Below are positions 9,050 through 18,904 of a DNA stretch of 64,000 bases, in pieces (position 1 is the first letter of the stretch; each line of letters starts with the position of its first letter). Position numbers and translations under genes: made by a program. The stretch covers positions 62,001 through 126,000 of the forward strand of contig NZ_JANCLU010000014.1 of NCBI RefSeq assembly GCF_024294805.1, written 5' to 3'. Below the pieces are notes generated by a model. The model was not told the DNA's origin. It was given only the letters and a program-made list of their open reading frames with translations, and ran no database searches. The DNA is from Alsobacter ponti. GTDB lineage: Bacteria > Pseudomonadota > Alphaproteobacteria > Rhizobiales > Beijerinckiaceae.

Positions 9050-9499
9050 GTGGAGCCTCTGTACGCGGACTGGACCGTCGTCGCTCACGCCCTCACGCAA
9101 GGCGAGCTTGGGCACGCCCTGCTGATGCCTGCCTTGCTGCTGCCGGCCGCCGTGGCGGTGCTTCTCGGGGCAGCTCCCGTCGCGCGGATCGCCGTCGCGG
9201 TGTCTCTTATCCTTATCGCCGGCTTCGGCTGGAAACTGGCCGAAGCGCCGGACCCCCAGACCGGCGCGGCGCTCGCCGTGGCCATCGCGTCCCTGCTGGC
9301 GAGCTGGCTGCAGTTGCGCATCGCCCGTCAGCGGCGCGCGCTGCGCCAGCTCGACGAGCTGCGCGCGGAGGTCGCGGAGTTGCTGGCCGCCCAGGAACGG
9401 GAACTTCACGCCGCGATGCGGATTCCCCGTCCGATCCGCTCTCCCGGCCCGGCTGATTCGGTCGAGTCGCTCGACTCGAGCCATGCTGTGACCGCATAG
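9050..9499 (+). CDS. Small membrane protein with C-terminal coiled coil, unknown function
   Basis: No family is recognised. From the GTG at 9050 the product is 149 residues. It has two adjacent hydrophobic helices (about 25-60), then a third apolar stretch (about 67-85). A charged heptad-like region LRQLDELRAEVAELLAAQE suggests a cytoplasmic coiled coil. The GTG is preceded by GGGG at suitable spacing, and sequence upstream of it in the same frame looks non-coding; an ATG at 8987 is possible. It faces the Wzc-like gene across a shared promoter region and precedes the GH16-RTX gene, so a role in envelope or EPS assembly is plausible but unproven. Confidence 0.6.
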   Translation: MEPLYADWTVVAHALTQGELGHALLMPALLLPAAVAVLLGAAPVARIAVAVSLILIAGFGWKLAEAPDPQTGAALAVAIASLLASWLQLRIARQRRALRQLDELRAEVAELLAAQERELHAAMRIPRPIRSPGPADSVESLDSSHAVTA

Positions 9500-9648
9500 G
9501 CCGGCGATATAAACGCATAGCTGGAAGTTGTCTGCCGTCGCCCTACGACCTGACAGGCCGTTGCTGCGCTTATGGCAGGCGGATCAACTTTCCTTCGGAC
9601 GGGAGGCAGGCTCCGTTCCTTCGCGGACTCGCCGGTTGCGCTCTGTGG

Positions 9649-9688
9649 TTGATGAAATTTCATCAAATAATAAGCCAATATTCATCAA
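9649..9688. promoter_or_regulatory. Candidate operator: 18-bp perfect palindrome plus extra half-site
   Basis: TTGATGAAATTTCATCAA at 9649-9666 is a perfect palindrome. A third copy of the half-site, TTCATCAA, lies at 9681-9688, offset 22 bp (about two helical turns) from the matching half at 9659-9666. This arrangement suits a dimeric repressor or activator with cooperative binding. It sits in an AT-rich island about 400 bp upstream of the GH16-RTX start. The cognate regulator is unknown. Confidence 0.55.
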
Positions 9689-9880
9689 GAAACGGTCTTT
9701 CCCGCACTCCTGCGCAGACCCCGCCGCCGACTATCTCGCTCCCCGGATTTCGACAGGTGTCTCCTGCGTTTAGCGGCAGGCCTGACCTTGGCGGCTCAAA
9801 GAGCATCTAAGTAGAAGCTCTGCTGGCGTGAGGCAAATGCGCAACGGCATGGGCATTCTGCAACACGTCGATTTTCACGT

Positions 9881-9903
9881 TTGATCAATTGAGTGAGCTC
9901 AAT
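9881..9903. promoter_or_regulatory. Inverted repeats upstream of the GH16-RTX gene
   Basis: The 8-bp palindrome TTGATCAA (9881-9888) overlaps by one base an inverted repeat ATTGAG-TGAG-CTCAAT (9888-9903). There is no T-tract, so a regulator-binding site is more likely than a terminator. The site is about 160 bp upstream of the GH16-RTX start codon. Confidence 0.35.
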
Positions 9904-10064
9904 CGAGGTCACTTACGCAGTTCGACTGGTCGACATCCAGGCTCATCCTCCCTAATCCTGTTGGCGCTCGCACCGGGCGCAAATCTCACGGCAGTAGCTG
10001 GCAACAACAGTGCTCGACAGGGCAGGTGCGCCTTGAGCCGATTCACGCGAATAGAGGGGCCGAT

Positions 10065-12131
10065 ATGGGCTTTCGAACAGGATCTATTATCTTCCAGGAC
10101 GATTTTGCGCGGGCCGACGTCCTTAATCCGGGCGCCGAGCCGACATGGCTCACCACCTTTCCCGGCGGCGGCCGCGTGCTGCCGCAGCTCGGCGAAAAGC
10201 AAATCTTCCTCGACGATAACAAGACCATGTTCGGCAGCACCGCGGTGCCGATCGATCCGTTCGCGATCGGCGACGGCGTCCTGAACATCCAGGCCAAGCC
10301 GACGCCGTCCACCTGGCTCAGCACGCTGTCCGACCACCCCTACACGTCGGGGATGATCAACACCGGCGCGGGCGCGTTCGATTTCAAGTACGGCTATGTC
10401 GAGGTGCGGGCTCAGATCCCGGCCGGCACGGGCCTGCTGCCGACCTTCTACATGGTCCGCGCCGACAAGGCGCAGCTCGGCGAGATCGACCTGTTCGAGA
10501 TCCTCGGCAACAAGACGAACTACCTGAACTCGACGGTGCACTATTCGACCAACGGCACCGGCATCACCGACATCGCCAAGGTGGTGCGCACCACCGTGGG
10601 AACCGACCTGTCGAAGGGCTACCACAACTACGGCGTCGACTGGAACGAGCAGAAGATCACCTTCTATCTCGACGGCGTCGCCATGGGCAGCATCGCCACG
10701 CCGGAGTCGCTGAAGGCCCCGATGTTCATCATCGGCCACATCGGCGTCGGCGGCACCTGGACGGGTAACCCGGACGGCAGCACGCCGTGGCCCGCGAACA
10801 TGAAGGTCGACTACGTCAAGGTCTACCAGGATGGCGCTCTCCTGAACCCGGTGAGCAAAACGGGCGGCGCGGGCTCGGAATCGATGTCCGGCAACGACGG
10901 CAACGACGTGCTGCGCGGCGCCGACGGCAACGACACGGTGCTCGGCGCGCGCGGCAACGACTCCATCGACGGCGGCGCCGGCGCGGATCGCCTGATGGGC
11001 GGCATGGGCGCCGACACCCTGCTAGGTGGCGGCGGGGCCGACACGCTCGAGGGCGGGCGCGGCAACGACGTCTACCTCATCCATGAGACGGGCGACGTGA
11101 TCAACGATCTCGGCGTGACCGATTTCGACACGGTCGAGACCACGCTGGCGTCGTTTTCGGCGATCAGCACCATCGAGGGGCTCACCTACAAGGGCACGGG
11201 CGCGTTCAAGGGGACGGGCGCGGGCAACAACAACGTCATCACCGGTGCCGGCGGGGCGGACACGCTGCTCGGCGGCGCCGGACACGACACGCTGTACGGT
11301 AACGCCGGCTCCGACAAGCTCAACGGCGGCGTCGGCAACGACGCGCTCTACAGCGGCACCGGCAACGACACGCTGCTCGGCGATAGCGGGGCGGACCTGT
11401 TCGTGCTGACGCCGCGCGACGGCGCCGGGTCGACGCTCGTCGCCGACTTCCAGCGCGGCACGGACAAGCTGAACGTGGCAGGACTCGGCTTCACTGACTT
11501 CAGCGACGTGACCGCGCATTCCTCGATGAACGGGCAGGGCAACCTCGTGCTGTCGAAGAACGGCGAAAGCGTCGTGCTGCAGGGGTTGAAGACGGGCCAG
11601 CTCACCTCCGGCGACTTCGTGTGGAGCAGCGATCCCGCGCCGAGCTCGTCCACCACATCGCCCACGCCTTCGACGTCCACGGACACGGGCTCGACCAGCG
11701 ACTCCGGCCTCAATCTGGTCGGCACCAGCGGGGCAAACCTGCTCAACGGCGGCTCGGCCGGCGACAGCCTCACCGGCTGCGACGGCGCCGACACGCTGAA
11801 CGGCGCGGGCGGCGACGACTGGATGAACGGCGGCGCGGGAGCTGACCGGCTCAACCCGGGCACCGGCCACGACACGCTGATCGGCAACGCCGGCGTCGAC
11901 GTGTTCGTGTTCTCCTCCGCCAGCATCGCGTCGCGGTCGGAGGTGATGGACTTCGCCGCCGGTACGGACCGGTTGTCGGTGGGAGGGCTCGGGCTGCACA
12001 GCATGACCGACGTCACCGCGAACGCCGTCAACAACGCGCAGGGATATGCGCAGATCACGGCCGGCAACGAGACCATCGTGCTGCACGGCGTGAAAGTCGC
12101 CGACCTGCACGCGGCGGACTTCATCTTCTGA
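10065..12131 (+). CDS. Secreted GH16 endo-beta-glucanase/glycanase with RTX repeats (ExsH-like)
   Basis: The 688-residue product has an N-terminal glycoside hydrolase family 16 domain (about 8-256) with catalytic motif EIDLFE (E140 nucleophile, D142, E145 acid/base). Calcium-binding GGxGxD repeats of the RTX type follow at about 275-336, 390-445 and 557-612. A Ser/Thr/Pro linker (about 524-545) splits two similar C-terminal modules. There is no Sec signal. Together with the RTX repeats and the hydrophobic end ADFIF this points to type I secretion. Rhizobial ExsH and PlyA, of the same layout, cut nascent exopolysaccharide outside the cell. The ATG at 10065 has AGGGG upstream. No type I exporter genes lie in the window. 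Confidence 0.9.
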   Translation: MGFRTGSIIFQDDFARADVLNPGAEPTWLTTFPGGGRVLPQLGEKQIFLDDNKTMFGSTAVPIDPFAIGDGVLNIQAKPTPSTWLSTLSDHPYTSGMINTGAGAFDFKYGYVEVRAQIPAGTGLLPTFYMVRADKAQLGEIDLFEILGNKTNYLNSTVHYSTNGTGITDIAKVVRTTVGTDLSKGYHNYGVDWNEQKITFYLDGVAMGSIATPESLKAPMFIIGHIGVGGTWTGNPDGSTPWPANMKVDYVKVYQDGALLNPVSKTGGAGSESMSGNDGNDVLRGADGNDTVLGARGNDSIDGGAGADRLMGGMGADTLLGGGGADTLEGGRGNDVYLIHETGDVINDLGVTDFDTVETTLASFSAISTIEGLTYKGTGAFKGTGAGNNNVITGAGGADTLLGGAGHDTLYGNAGSDKLNGGVGNDALYSGTGNDTLLGDSGADLFVLTPRDGAGSTLVADFQRGTDKLNVAGLGFTDFSDVTAHSSMNGQGNLVLSKNGESVVLQGLKTGQLTSGDFVWSSDPAPSSSTTSPTPSTSTDTGSTSDSGLNLVGTSGANLLNGGSAGDSLTGCDGADTLNGAGGDDWMNGGAGADRLNPGTGHDTLIGNAGVDVFVFSSASIASRSEVMDFAAGTDRLSVGGLGLHSMTDVTANAVNNAQGYAQITAGNETIVLHGVKVADLHAADFIF
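10887..11072 (+). repeat. RTX repeat block 1 of the GH16 protein
   Basis: About seven nonapeptide-like repeats of the form GxDGNDxL or GGxGADxL, encoding residues 275-336. They are expected to fold as a calcium-bound beta-roll. Confidence 0.85.
11232..11399 (+). repeat. RTX repeat block 2 of the GH16 protein
   Basis: About six GGxGxDxL-type repeats (residues 390-445). They open the first of two similar C-terminal modules, the second beginning near residue 552. Confidence 0.85.
11733..11900 (+). repeat. RTX repeat block 3 of the GH16 protein
   Basis: About six GGxGADxL-type repeats (residues 557-612). They open the second C-terminal module, after the Ser/Thr/Pro linker. Confidence 0.85.
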
Positions 12132-12148
12132 ACGAACCATAAAGCGAA

Positions 12149-12194
12149 GGCCAAGCTTCGGCTCCGTCGAGCCGAAGCTTGGCCGTTTCCTTTT
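12149..12194 (+). terminator. Strong rho-independent terminator after the GH16-RTX gene
   Basis: A perfect 16-bp stem, GGCCAAGCTTCGGCTC (12149-12164), loop CGTC and its exact complement (12169-12184), is followed by GTTTCCTTTT. It begins 18 bases after the stop codon. Confidence 0.92.
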
Positions 12195-12284
12195 CATGGG
12201 ACCTTTACGTAAGTAGAAATCGTGTGCTCGCGTCTTGCGCGTCTTCTGGTATAAATTTGCCGGAACGCCGCCCCGGGGCCAGCC

Positions 12285-12497
12285 ATGATCAGCGCCGAAC
12301 AGTCCCTCCCTAAGCTCTCGGTCGCCGACATCCCGGCCGTCCGGCTCGCGCCGGCGCGCCCAGGTCCGGAGCCGATCGCCGACGGGGGGCCGGACGAGCC
12401 GCAGACGGGGCGCGACCGCGCCATCAAGGCCGTTCTGGTCGGGGCCAGCACGGGCCTCGTGGCGCTCGCGGGCGTGCTCGCCGCCCGGCTGTTCTGA
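12285..12497 (+). CDS. Small single-pass membrane protein, hypothetical
   Basis: The frame encodes 70 residues: a polar, proline-rich N-terminal half, then the charged GRDRAIK and one membrane helix at about 48-69. No family is recognised and the ribosome-binding site is weak, so this may be a spurious ORF. It lies between the GH16-RTX terminator and the convergent gtrA-like gene, with no other coding candidate on that stretch. If real, it would be a small inner-membrane protein of unknown role. Confidence 0.4.
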   Translation: MISAEQSLPKLSVADIPAVRLAPARPGPEPIADGGPDEPQTGRDRAIKAVLVGASTGLVALAGVLAARLF

Positions 12498-12510
12498 ACA
12501 GGACGGCGCC

Positions 12511-12912
12511 TCAGCGGGCGCGGAACACGATCCGGTCGAGGCCCACGAAGGTCACCGCCATCGCCACCGCCGAGCCGGCCGCCAGGGCCAGCAGAGGCGA
12601 GGCGCTGAGGCCCGAGGCCAGCACCCCCGCATAAACCGCGTAGTTCACCAGGCTTGAGATCGCGCCCAGGCTGAGATAGTGGGCGAATTCGCGCGACGTT
12701 CCTCGTCCGGACAGGCCGAAGGTGATCCGACGGTTGAGCTGCCACGTCACCGTCAGCGCGAACAGTATGGACGCCAGCCGCGCCGGCAGCGGATCGAGGC
12801 CGGCCGCCACCAGCACGCTCAACACGCCGGCATCGGCCAGGAATCCCGTGCCGCCGACGCCCACGAAGCGGGCCAGCCGCGACAGGAGGCGCGGCGCGCC
12901 GGCGCGGTTCAC
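12511..12912 (-). CDS. GtrA family membrane protein
   Basis: The 133-residue protein has four membrane helices and matches the GtrA/DPMS family (PF04138): RFVGVGGTGFLADAGV near the N-terminus, QLNRRITF in the middle and SLVNYAVY in the third helix. GtrA proteins are thought to flip polyprenyl-phosphate-linked sugars, or to help do so, for late glycosylation of surface polysaccharides. Its start ATGA overlaps the stop of the upstream glycosyltransferase by 4 bp, so the two are translationally coupled, as in gtrA-gtrB pairs. This suggests a periplasmic side-branch or decoration step in the EPS pathway. Confidence 0.88.
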   Translation of the reverse strand: MNRAGAPRLLSRLARFVGVGGTGFLADAGVLSVLVAAGLDPLPARLASILFALTVTWQLNRRITFGLSGRGTSREFAHYLSLGAISSLVNYAVYAGVLASGLSASPLLALAAGSAVAMAVTFVGLDRIVFRAR

Positions 12913-13988
12913 TTCGGTTCCGGCCCGCGCGCGTCCGCGCCGACGGCGGGCATGCTCAAATACAGGATGCGCTTCTGCTCGCGCCGCGAGAAGGCGAGCG
13001 AGTCCAGGATGAGCCCGCAGGTCGCCAGCAGCGCGGCGATGATCATCAGGCCGGTCGCGAGGATCGCGGTCGGGAAGCGCGGCACCAGCCCCGTGGCGAG
13101 GTAGGTCTGCACCAGCGGCGCTGCGAGGATGATCGCGACCAGCGCGGTGAGGCCGGCCAGCGCTCCGTAGAACGTCACCGGGCTCGTCTCCTTGAGCAGG
13201 AAGAGGAAGGTGCGAAGGATGCGGAAGCCGTCGCGGTAGGTCTTGAGCTTGCTCGGCGCGCCTTCGAGCCGGCGTCCGTAGGGCAGCGATACTTCCAGGG
13301 TAGGAATGCGCAACTGGCTGGCGTGGACGGACATCTCGGTTTCGATCTCGAAGCCGGCGGACAGCGCCGGGAAACTCTTCACGAAACGGCGTGACATCAC
13401 CCGATATCCCGAGAAGATGTCGCTGAAGTCGAAGCCGAACATCCCGCCATAGAGGACGTTGAACAGGCGGTTGCCGAAGGCGTGCCCGGCCCGGCCGGCG
13501 TCGTCGGTGACGCCGCTGCGCGTGCCGACCACCATGTCGACGCGCTCATCGATCAGCGTGCGCACCAGCATCGGCGCGGCGGACGCGTCGTAGGTGCCGT
13601 CGCCGTCGGCCATCACGTAGACGTCCGCGTCGACGTCGGCGAACATGCGGCGCACGACGTTGCCCTTGCCGCGGCGCGGCTCGCCGAACACGGCCGCGCC
13701 GGCCCGCTCGGCCACCGCGCGCGTGCCGTCCGTCGAGCCGTTGTCGAACACGTAGAGCCGCGCGTGCGGCAGCGCGGCGCGGAAGTCGGCGATCACCGAG
13801 GCGATCGACTTCTCCTCGTTGAAGCAGGGCAGCACCACCGCCACCGAAAGCCGCTCCGGGAGGCCCGAACCCGAGGGGAACGTCGCTGCGGGGACGGCGG
13901 ACGCGGCCCGCGCGGCGGCGCGGGCGGGCGCCTCGGCGGGCAAGGCTGGGGTTTGGCCGAAAGCGGGGCTGGCCGCCGTGCTGGTCAT
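12909..13988 (-). CDS. GT2 polyprenyl-phosphate sugar transferase (GtrB/dolichol-phosphate mannosyltransferase-like)
   Basis: The product is 359 residues from the ATG at 13988, which has GAGGAG six bases upstream. After a low-complexity Ala-rich N-terminus (about 1-45) comes a GT-A fold with DNGSTDGT at 82-89 and the metal-binding DGDGTYD at 128-134. Two membrane helices lie near the C-terminus (about 255-330). This is the DPM1/GtrB layout: transfer of a sugar from a nucleotide donor to polyprenyl phosphate at the inner membrane. It overlaps the downstream gtrA-like gene by 4 bp. The sugar is unknown. An in-frame extension to 14069 is less likely. Confidence 0.88.
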   Translation of the reverse strand: MTSTAASPAFGQTPALPAEAPARAAARAASAVPAATFPSGSGLPERLSVAVVLPCFNEEKSIASVIADFRAALPHARLYVFDNGSTDGTRAVAERAGAAVFGEPRRGKGNVVRRMFADVDADVYVMADGDGTYDASAAPMLVRTLIDERVDMVVGTRSGVTDDAGRAGHAFGNRLFNVLYGGMFGFDFSDIFSGYRVMSRRFVKSFPALSAGFEIETEMSVHASQLRIPTLEVSLPYGRRLEGAPSKLKTYRDGFRILRTFLFLLKETSPVTFYGALAGLTALVAIILAAPLVQTYLATGLVPRFPTAILATGLMIIAALLATCGLILDSLAFSRREQKRILYLSMPAVGADARGPEPK

Positions 13989-14122
13989 GGGCTCTCCTCG
14001 AACGATGGGGCGAGAAGCGCTCGCCATTCTGCCAAAACGGGCGCTCCGCGAAGACCGCGGCGCAGCCACCCGGCACGGTCAACGCCGCGCAGCGTCCGCG
14101 GGTTGCGGACCGGGCGGAGGCG

Positions 14123-14881
14123 TCACAGGCCGGAGCCGCCCAGGAACTCGGTGACGAAGGTGCGCCAGAGGATGCGCAGGTCGAGGCCGACGGACATTCG
14201 GTCGATATAGGCGAGGTCGCAGGCGATGCGGCGGCGCGCGTGGACCGGGTCGGTGGTCGGGCCGCGATAGCCGCGCACCTGGGCGAGGCCGGTGATGCCG
14301 GGGCGCACGCGATGGCGCTGAAAATAGGCCGGCACCAGCTCTTCATAGAGCATTCCGCCGGCCAGCATGCCGGGGACGTGCGGCCGCGGGCCGACCAGAG
14401 ACATGTCGCCGGTCAGCACGTTGAAGAGCTGCGGCAACTCGTCGAGGCTGGTGCGGCGCAGGAACCTGCCGATCCGCGTGACGCGCGGATCGCCAGAGAC
14501 AGTCTGCACGCGGCCCGTCGGGTCCTGGACGTCGCTGCGCATGCTGCGGAACTTGAAGATCATGAACAGCCGGTTGTCCTTGCCGTAGCGCGGCTGGCGG
14601 AACAGCGCCGGGCCCGGCGAGGTGAGGCGCACGGCGGCTGCGATGGCCAGCAGGAGCGGCGACAGCGCCAGCGTCAGCAGGAGGGCGCCCGCGAAGTCCA
14701 GCCCGCGCTTGAGCGCGAGCGTCAGGCGCTTGCGCCTGTACCAGTCGGCGTAGAGGCGCGGCCACTCTTCCGGCATCGGCTGGTAGGGTCGCGACGGAAA
14801 CAGGGTGACGCCCAACAGGTCCAGCGCCTCTCGCGGGTTGCTTGGGGGTGGCCCGTGCAGGGCGGTCCCCGGTAAGTCCAT
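14123..14881 (-). CDS. Undecaprenyl-phosphate sugar-1-phosphate transferase (initiating enzyme)
   Basis: The 252-residue product is a bacterial sugar transferase (PF02397). It has one membrane helix (about 64-84) and cytoplasmic motifs KR..D (58-62), KFRSM (110-114), TSLDELPQ (144-151), SLVGPRP (161-167) and [10 protein letters not shown]. These monotopic phosphoglycosyl transferases load the first sugar phosphate onto undecaprenyl phosphate and so start repeat-unit assembly. It lacks the N-terminal CoA-binding-like domain of the long WbaP/WcaJ type, as in rhizobial ExoY. The frame opens with TTG at 14932; I prefer the ATG at 14881. The donor sugar cannot be read from the sequence. Confidence 0.9.
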   Translation of the reverse strand: MDLPGTALHGPPPSNPREALDLLGVTLFPSRPYQPMPEEWPRLYADWYRRKRLTLALKRGLDFAGALLLTLALSPLLLAIAAAVRLTSPGPALFRQPRYGKDNRLFMIFKFRSMRSDVQDPTGRVQTVSGDPRVTRIGRFLRRTSLDELPQLFNVLTGDMSLVGPRPHVPGMLAGGMLYEELVPAYFQRHRVRPGITGLAQVRGYRGPTTDPVHARRRIACDLAYIDRMSVGLDLRILWRTFVTEFLGGSGL

Positions 14882-15197
14882 TCCCAGCTCGCCTGCCTGG
14901 CCCGGACCCGATTCGACGGGGCTTCGACGCAATGAACGCTCCCTCGGCTCAATAACGATGCGTGGCGCGGGCCTTGGGGCCGCGTTGCAGTTTCGCCTGA
15001 TGACGATCGTCGGTCGCCGCCGCGCCGCGGCGACACACAGCTAGGAATCCCCGGGAGGGCCGTTCGGTTCCCCGCATCGGCGCGAGACCGGCGCATGCCG
15101 CAATGCAGCAATTTACTCGCGTGGCGGGTGGAACGAAGCGGATGGGCAATTTATTGTAGGCAGGATCTTCCCGCTTGGTTCCGAACCCGGATTCCCC
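14882..15197. other. Divergent intergenic region, 316 bp, sugar transferase / cysD
   Basis: This region must carry promoters for the leftward sugar transferase and the rightward cysD-cysNC operon. Local AT-rich patches occur around 15108 (CAATTTACT) and 15147 (CAATTTATTGTAGG), in otherwise GC-rich DNA, and are candidate -10 zones for cysD. I found no clear operator or attenuator. Confidence 0.45.
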
Positions 15198-16103
15198 ATG
15201 ACAGCATTGCCGCGCCACCTGAAAAGGCTGGAGAACGAGTCGATCCATATCATGCGGGAGGTGGCCGCGGAGTTCCGGAATCCGGTGTTCCTGTATTCCA
15301 TCGGCAAGGATTCCAGCGTCATGCTGCATCTGGCGCTGAAGGCCTTCCATCCCGCGCCGCCGCCGTTCCCGTTTTTGCACATCGCCTCGACCTGGGATTT
15401 CCGGGACATGATCGCCCACCGCGACCGCATGGCGGCCGAGCACGGGTTGCGGCTGATCGTCCACACCAACGAGGAAGCGCTGGCGCGAGGCGTGTCTCCG
15501 CTCGTTTCCGACGTGGGCGTCTACACGCGGACCATGCTGACCGAGGCCTTGAAGCAGGCGCTCGACGCGCACGGCTTCGACGCGGCGTTCGGCGGCGGGC
15601 GGCGCGACGAGGAAAAGGCGCGCGCCAAGGAGCGCATCTTCTCGTTCCGCTCGGCCAGCCACGGCTGGGATCCCAAGAACCAGCGCCCGGAGCTCTGGAA
15701 CACCTACAACACCCGCGTCGCCAAGGGCGAGACCATCCGCGTCTTCCCGCTGTCCAATTGGACCGAGGCGGACATCTGGCAATACATCTACCTGGAGGGC
15801 GTGCCGATCGTGCCGCTTTACCTTGCCCGGCCGCGTCCGGTGGTCACGCGCGAAGGCGCGATGATCGTGGTCGACGACGAGCGCCTGCCGCTGGCGCCCG
15901 GCGAGACGCCGACCAATCGCATGGTGCGGTTTCGGACGCTGGGCTGCTACCCGCTCTCCGCTGCGGTGGAAAGCGATGCGGCCACGCTCGAAGACGTGGT
16001 TCTGGAGGCGCTCGCCGCCACCTCATCTGAACGCCAGGGCCGGCTGATCGACCGCGACGAGGCCGCCTCGATGGAAGCCAAGAAGCGCGAGGGATATTTC
16101 TGA
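15198..16103 (+). CDS. cysD: Sulfate adenylyltransferase subunit 2
   Basis: The 301-residue protein is the small, catalytic subunit of ATP sulfurylase. It has the PP-loop SIGKDSS (residues 34-40), EESIH-like helices at the N-terminus, and [20 protein letters not shown], all typical of CysD. With CysN it forms APS from ATP and sulfate, driven by GTP hydrolysis, in the cytoplasm. Its stop overlaps the start of cysNC (TGATG), giving translational coupling. The ATG at 15198 matches the family N-terminus. The gene sits inside an EPS locus with no cysH, cysI or cysG in sight, which favours sulfation over reductive assimilation. Confidence 0.96.
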   Translation: MTALPRHLKRLENESIHIMREVAAEFRNPVFLYSIGKDSSVMLHLALKAFHPAPPPFPFLHIASTWDFRDMIAHRDRMAAEHGLRLIVHTNEEALARGVSPLVSDVGVYTRTMLTEALKQALDAHGFDAAFGGGRRDEEKARAKERIFSFRSASHGWDPKNQRPELWNTYNTRVAKGETIRVFPLSNWTEADIWQYIYLEGVPIVPLYLARPRPVVTREGAMIVVDDERLPLAPGETPTNRMVRFRTLGCYPLSAAVESDAATLEDVVLEALAATSSERQGRLIDRDEAASMEAKKREGYF

Positions 16104-18004
16104 TGAACGCTTCCGCTTCCGTCTCCGCATCGTCGTCATCCCGCCTGCTCTCCGAGCTGCGGGCCCAGGACGGCGTCAGCATGCTGCGCTTCCTCACCTG
16201 CGGTTCGGTCGACGACGGCAAGTCGACTCTCATCGGCCGGCTGCTCTACGACACGCGGCGCGTCTTCGCCGACCAGCTCGCCACGCTCGCCAACGACAGC
16301 CGGCGCTTCGGCACGACGGGCGACGATCTCGACCTCGCGCTCCTCGTCGATGGCCTGTCGTCGGAGCGCGAGCAGGGCATCACCATCGACGTCGCCTACC
16401 GCTTCTTCGCGACGCCGAAGCGCAAGTTCATCGTCGCCGACACGCCCGGCCACGAGCAGTACACGCGCAACATGGCGACCGGCGCCTCCGCCTGCGACCT
16501 CGCCATCCTGCTGGTCGACGCGCGCAAGGGCGTGGTGACGCAGACGCGCCGCCACGCCGCCATTGCGTCGCTGCTCGGCATCCGCCACGTCGTGCTGGCC
16601 GTCAACAAGATGGACCTCGTCGACTACGACGAGCGGACATTCCGCGACATCACGGCGAGTTTCGAGCGTTTTGCGGGGCGGCTGGGCTTCACCAATGTGG
16701 CCGCCATCCCGATTTCGGCGCGCGACGGCGACAACGTCGCCCGTCCCAGCGCAGCGATGCCCTGGTATCGCGGGACAACCCTGATCGGCCATCTCGAAGA
16801 GGTGGAGGTGGAGGCGTCCGCCATCGAGGCGCCGCTGCGCCTGCCCGTGCAGTACGTCAACCGCCCCAACGCCGACTTCCGTGGCTATTGCGGCACGCTG
16901 GCCTCCGGCCGGGTACGGCCCGGCGACGAACTCGTGGTCGCGCGGACCGGCCAGGCGAACCGCGTCACCTCCATCGTGACGCGCGACGGCGACCTGCCGG
17001 AGGCGCAAGCCGGCGACGCAGTGACGCTGACATTCGAGCGCGAGCTCGACATCGCTCGCGGCGACCTCCTCGTCGACCCCAAGGCGCGGCCGGAAGTGAG
17101 CGACCAGTTCGCGGCCAAGCTGATCTGGATGGCCGAGGAGAAGATGACCCCCGGCCGCCAGTACCTCTTCAAGGCGGCGACCCGGACCGTCACCGGCGTG
17201 GTGACGCAGCTGAAGCACCGGCTCGACGTCAACACGCTGGAGCACCAGGCGGCGCGCACGCTCGGGCTGAACGAGATTGGCGTGGTCAATGTGAGCCTCG
17301 CCGAGCCTCTGGCCTTCGATTCCTACCGGGACAACCGCACGACGGGCGGCTTCATCGTCATCGACCGCTTCACCAACCAGACGGTGGGCGCGGGGATGAT
17401 CGAGTTCGGCCTGCGCCGGGCGACCAACCTGGCCTGGCAGGCGACGGACGTGACCAAGCAGGCGCGCGCCCTGCAGAACGGCCATCCGCCGGCGGTGCTG
17501 TGGTTCACCGGCCTGTCGGCGTCGGGCAAGTCGACCATCGCCAATCTGGTGGAGCGGCAACTTCACGCGCTCGGCTGCCGCACCTACCTGCTCGACGGCG
17601 ACAATGTCCGCCACGGGCTGAACAAGGATCTCGGCTTCACCGAGGCGGACCGGGTGGAGAACATCCGCCGCGTGGCGGAGGTGGCGAGGCTGTTCGCCGA
17701 CGCCGGGATGATCGTACTGTGCTCGTTCATCTCGCCGTTCCAGGCCGAGCGGCGCATGGCGCGTGAGCTGGTGCCCGACGGCGAGTTCGTCGAGATCTTC
17801 GTCGACACGCCGATCGAGCTGTGCCGGGCGCGCGACCCCAAGGGCCTCTACGCCAAGGCGGACGCCGGCAAGCTCGCCAACTTCACCGGCGTCGACAGCC
17901 CCTACGAAGCGCCCGAGACGCCCGAACTGCGCCTCGACACGACGGCCGCCCCGGCGGAGGACCTCGCCGCCCGCGTGGTCGAGTTCGTGATGAACCGGCG
18001 CTAG
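16103..18004 (+). CDS. cysNC: Bifunctional sulfate adenylyltransferase subunit 1 / APS kinase (CysN-CysC, NodQ type)
   Basis: The 633-residue fusion has an N-terminal EF-Tu-like GTPase (about 1-440): P-loop GSVDDGKS (34-41), [34 protein letters not shown] and NKMD. The C-terminal APS kinase (about 450-633) has P-loop GLSASGKST (about 470-478), [17 protein letters not shown] and the [10 protein letters not shown] segment. The first half powers APS synthesis with CysD and the second phosphorylates APS to PAPS. This is the NodPQ arrangement that in rhizobia supplies PAPS for Nod-factor or LPS sulfation. It is coupled to cysD by a one-base overlap and followed after 78 bp by cysQ. Confidence 0.96.
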   Translation: MNASASVSASSSSRLLSELRAQDGVSMLRFLTCGSVDDGKSTLIGRLLYDTRRVFADQLATLANDSRRFGTTGDDLDLALLVDGLSSEREQGITIDVAYRFFATPKRKFIVADTPGHEQYTRNMATGASACDLAILLVDARKGVVTQTRRHAAIASLLGIRHVVLAVNKMDLVDYDERTFRDITASFERFAGRLGFTNVAAIPISARDGDNVARPSAAMPWYRGTTLIGHLEEVEVEASAIEAPLRLPVQYVNRPNADFRGYCGTLASGRVRPGDELVVARTGQANRVTSIVTRDGDLPEAQAGDAVTLTFERELDIARGDLLVDPKARPEVSDQFAAKLIWMAEEKMTPGRQYLFKAATRTVTGVVTQLKHRLDVNTLEHQAARTLGLNEIGVVNVSLAEPLAFDSYRDNRTTGGFIVIDRFTNQTVGAGMIEFGLRRATNLAWQATDVTKQARALQNGHPPAVLWFTGLSASGKSTIANLVERQLHALGCRTYLLDGDNVRHGLNKDLGFTEADRVENIRRVAEVARLFADAGMIVLCSFISPFQAERRMARELVPDGEFVEIFVDTPIELCRARDPKGLYAKADAGKLANFTGVDSPYEAPETPELRLDTTAAPAEDLAARVVEFVMNRR

Positions 18005-18082
18005 AAGGATGATGGCGCGGCTTTCGCCGCGCCGCCGCCTCCCCCGAAATCAGCATCCGGTCAGACCGGAACGGAGACGCGC

Positions 18083-18895
<813 letters not shown>

Positions 18896-18904
<9 letters not shown>

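Larger units (their letters stand above)
9500..10064. other. Long intergenic region (565 bp) with an AT-rich operator-like island
   Basis: This is the longest non-coding stretch in the window and lies upstream of the secreted GH16-RTX gene. It contains an AT-rich patch (about 9640-9710) with a perfect 18-bp palindrome and an extra half-site, and a second inverted repeat near 9881-9903; both are listed separately. Short ORFs in it lack ribosome-binding sites and family sequence. It probably holds a regulated promoter for the glycanase gene. Confidence 0.55.
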
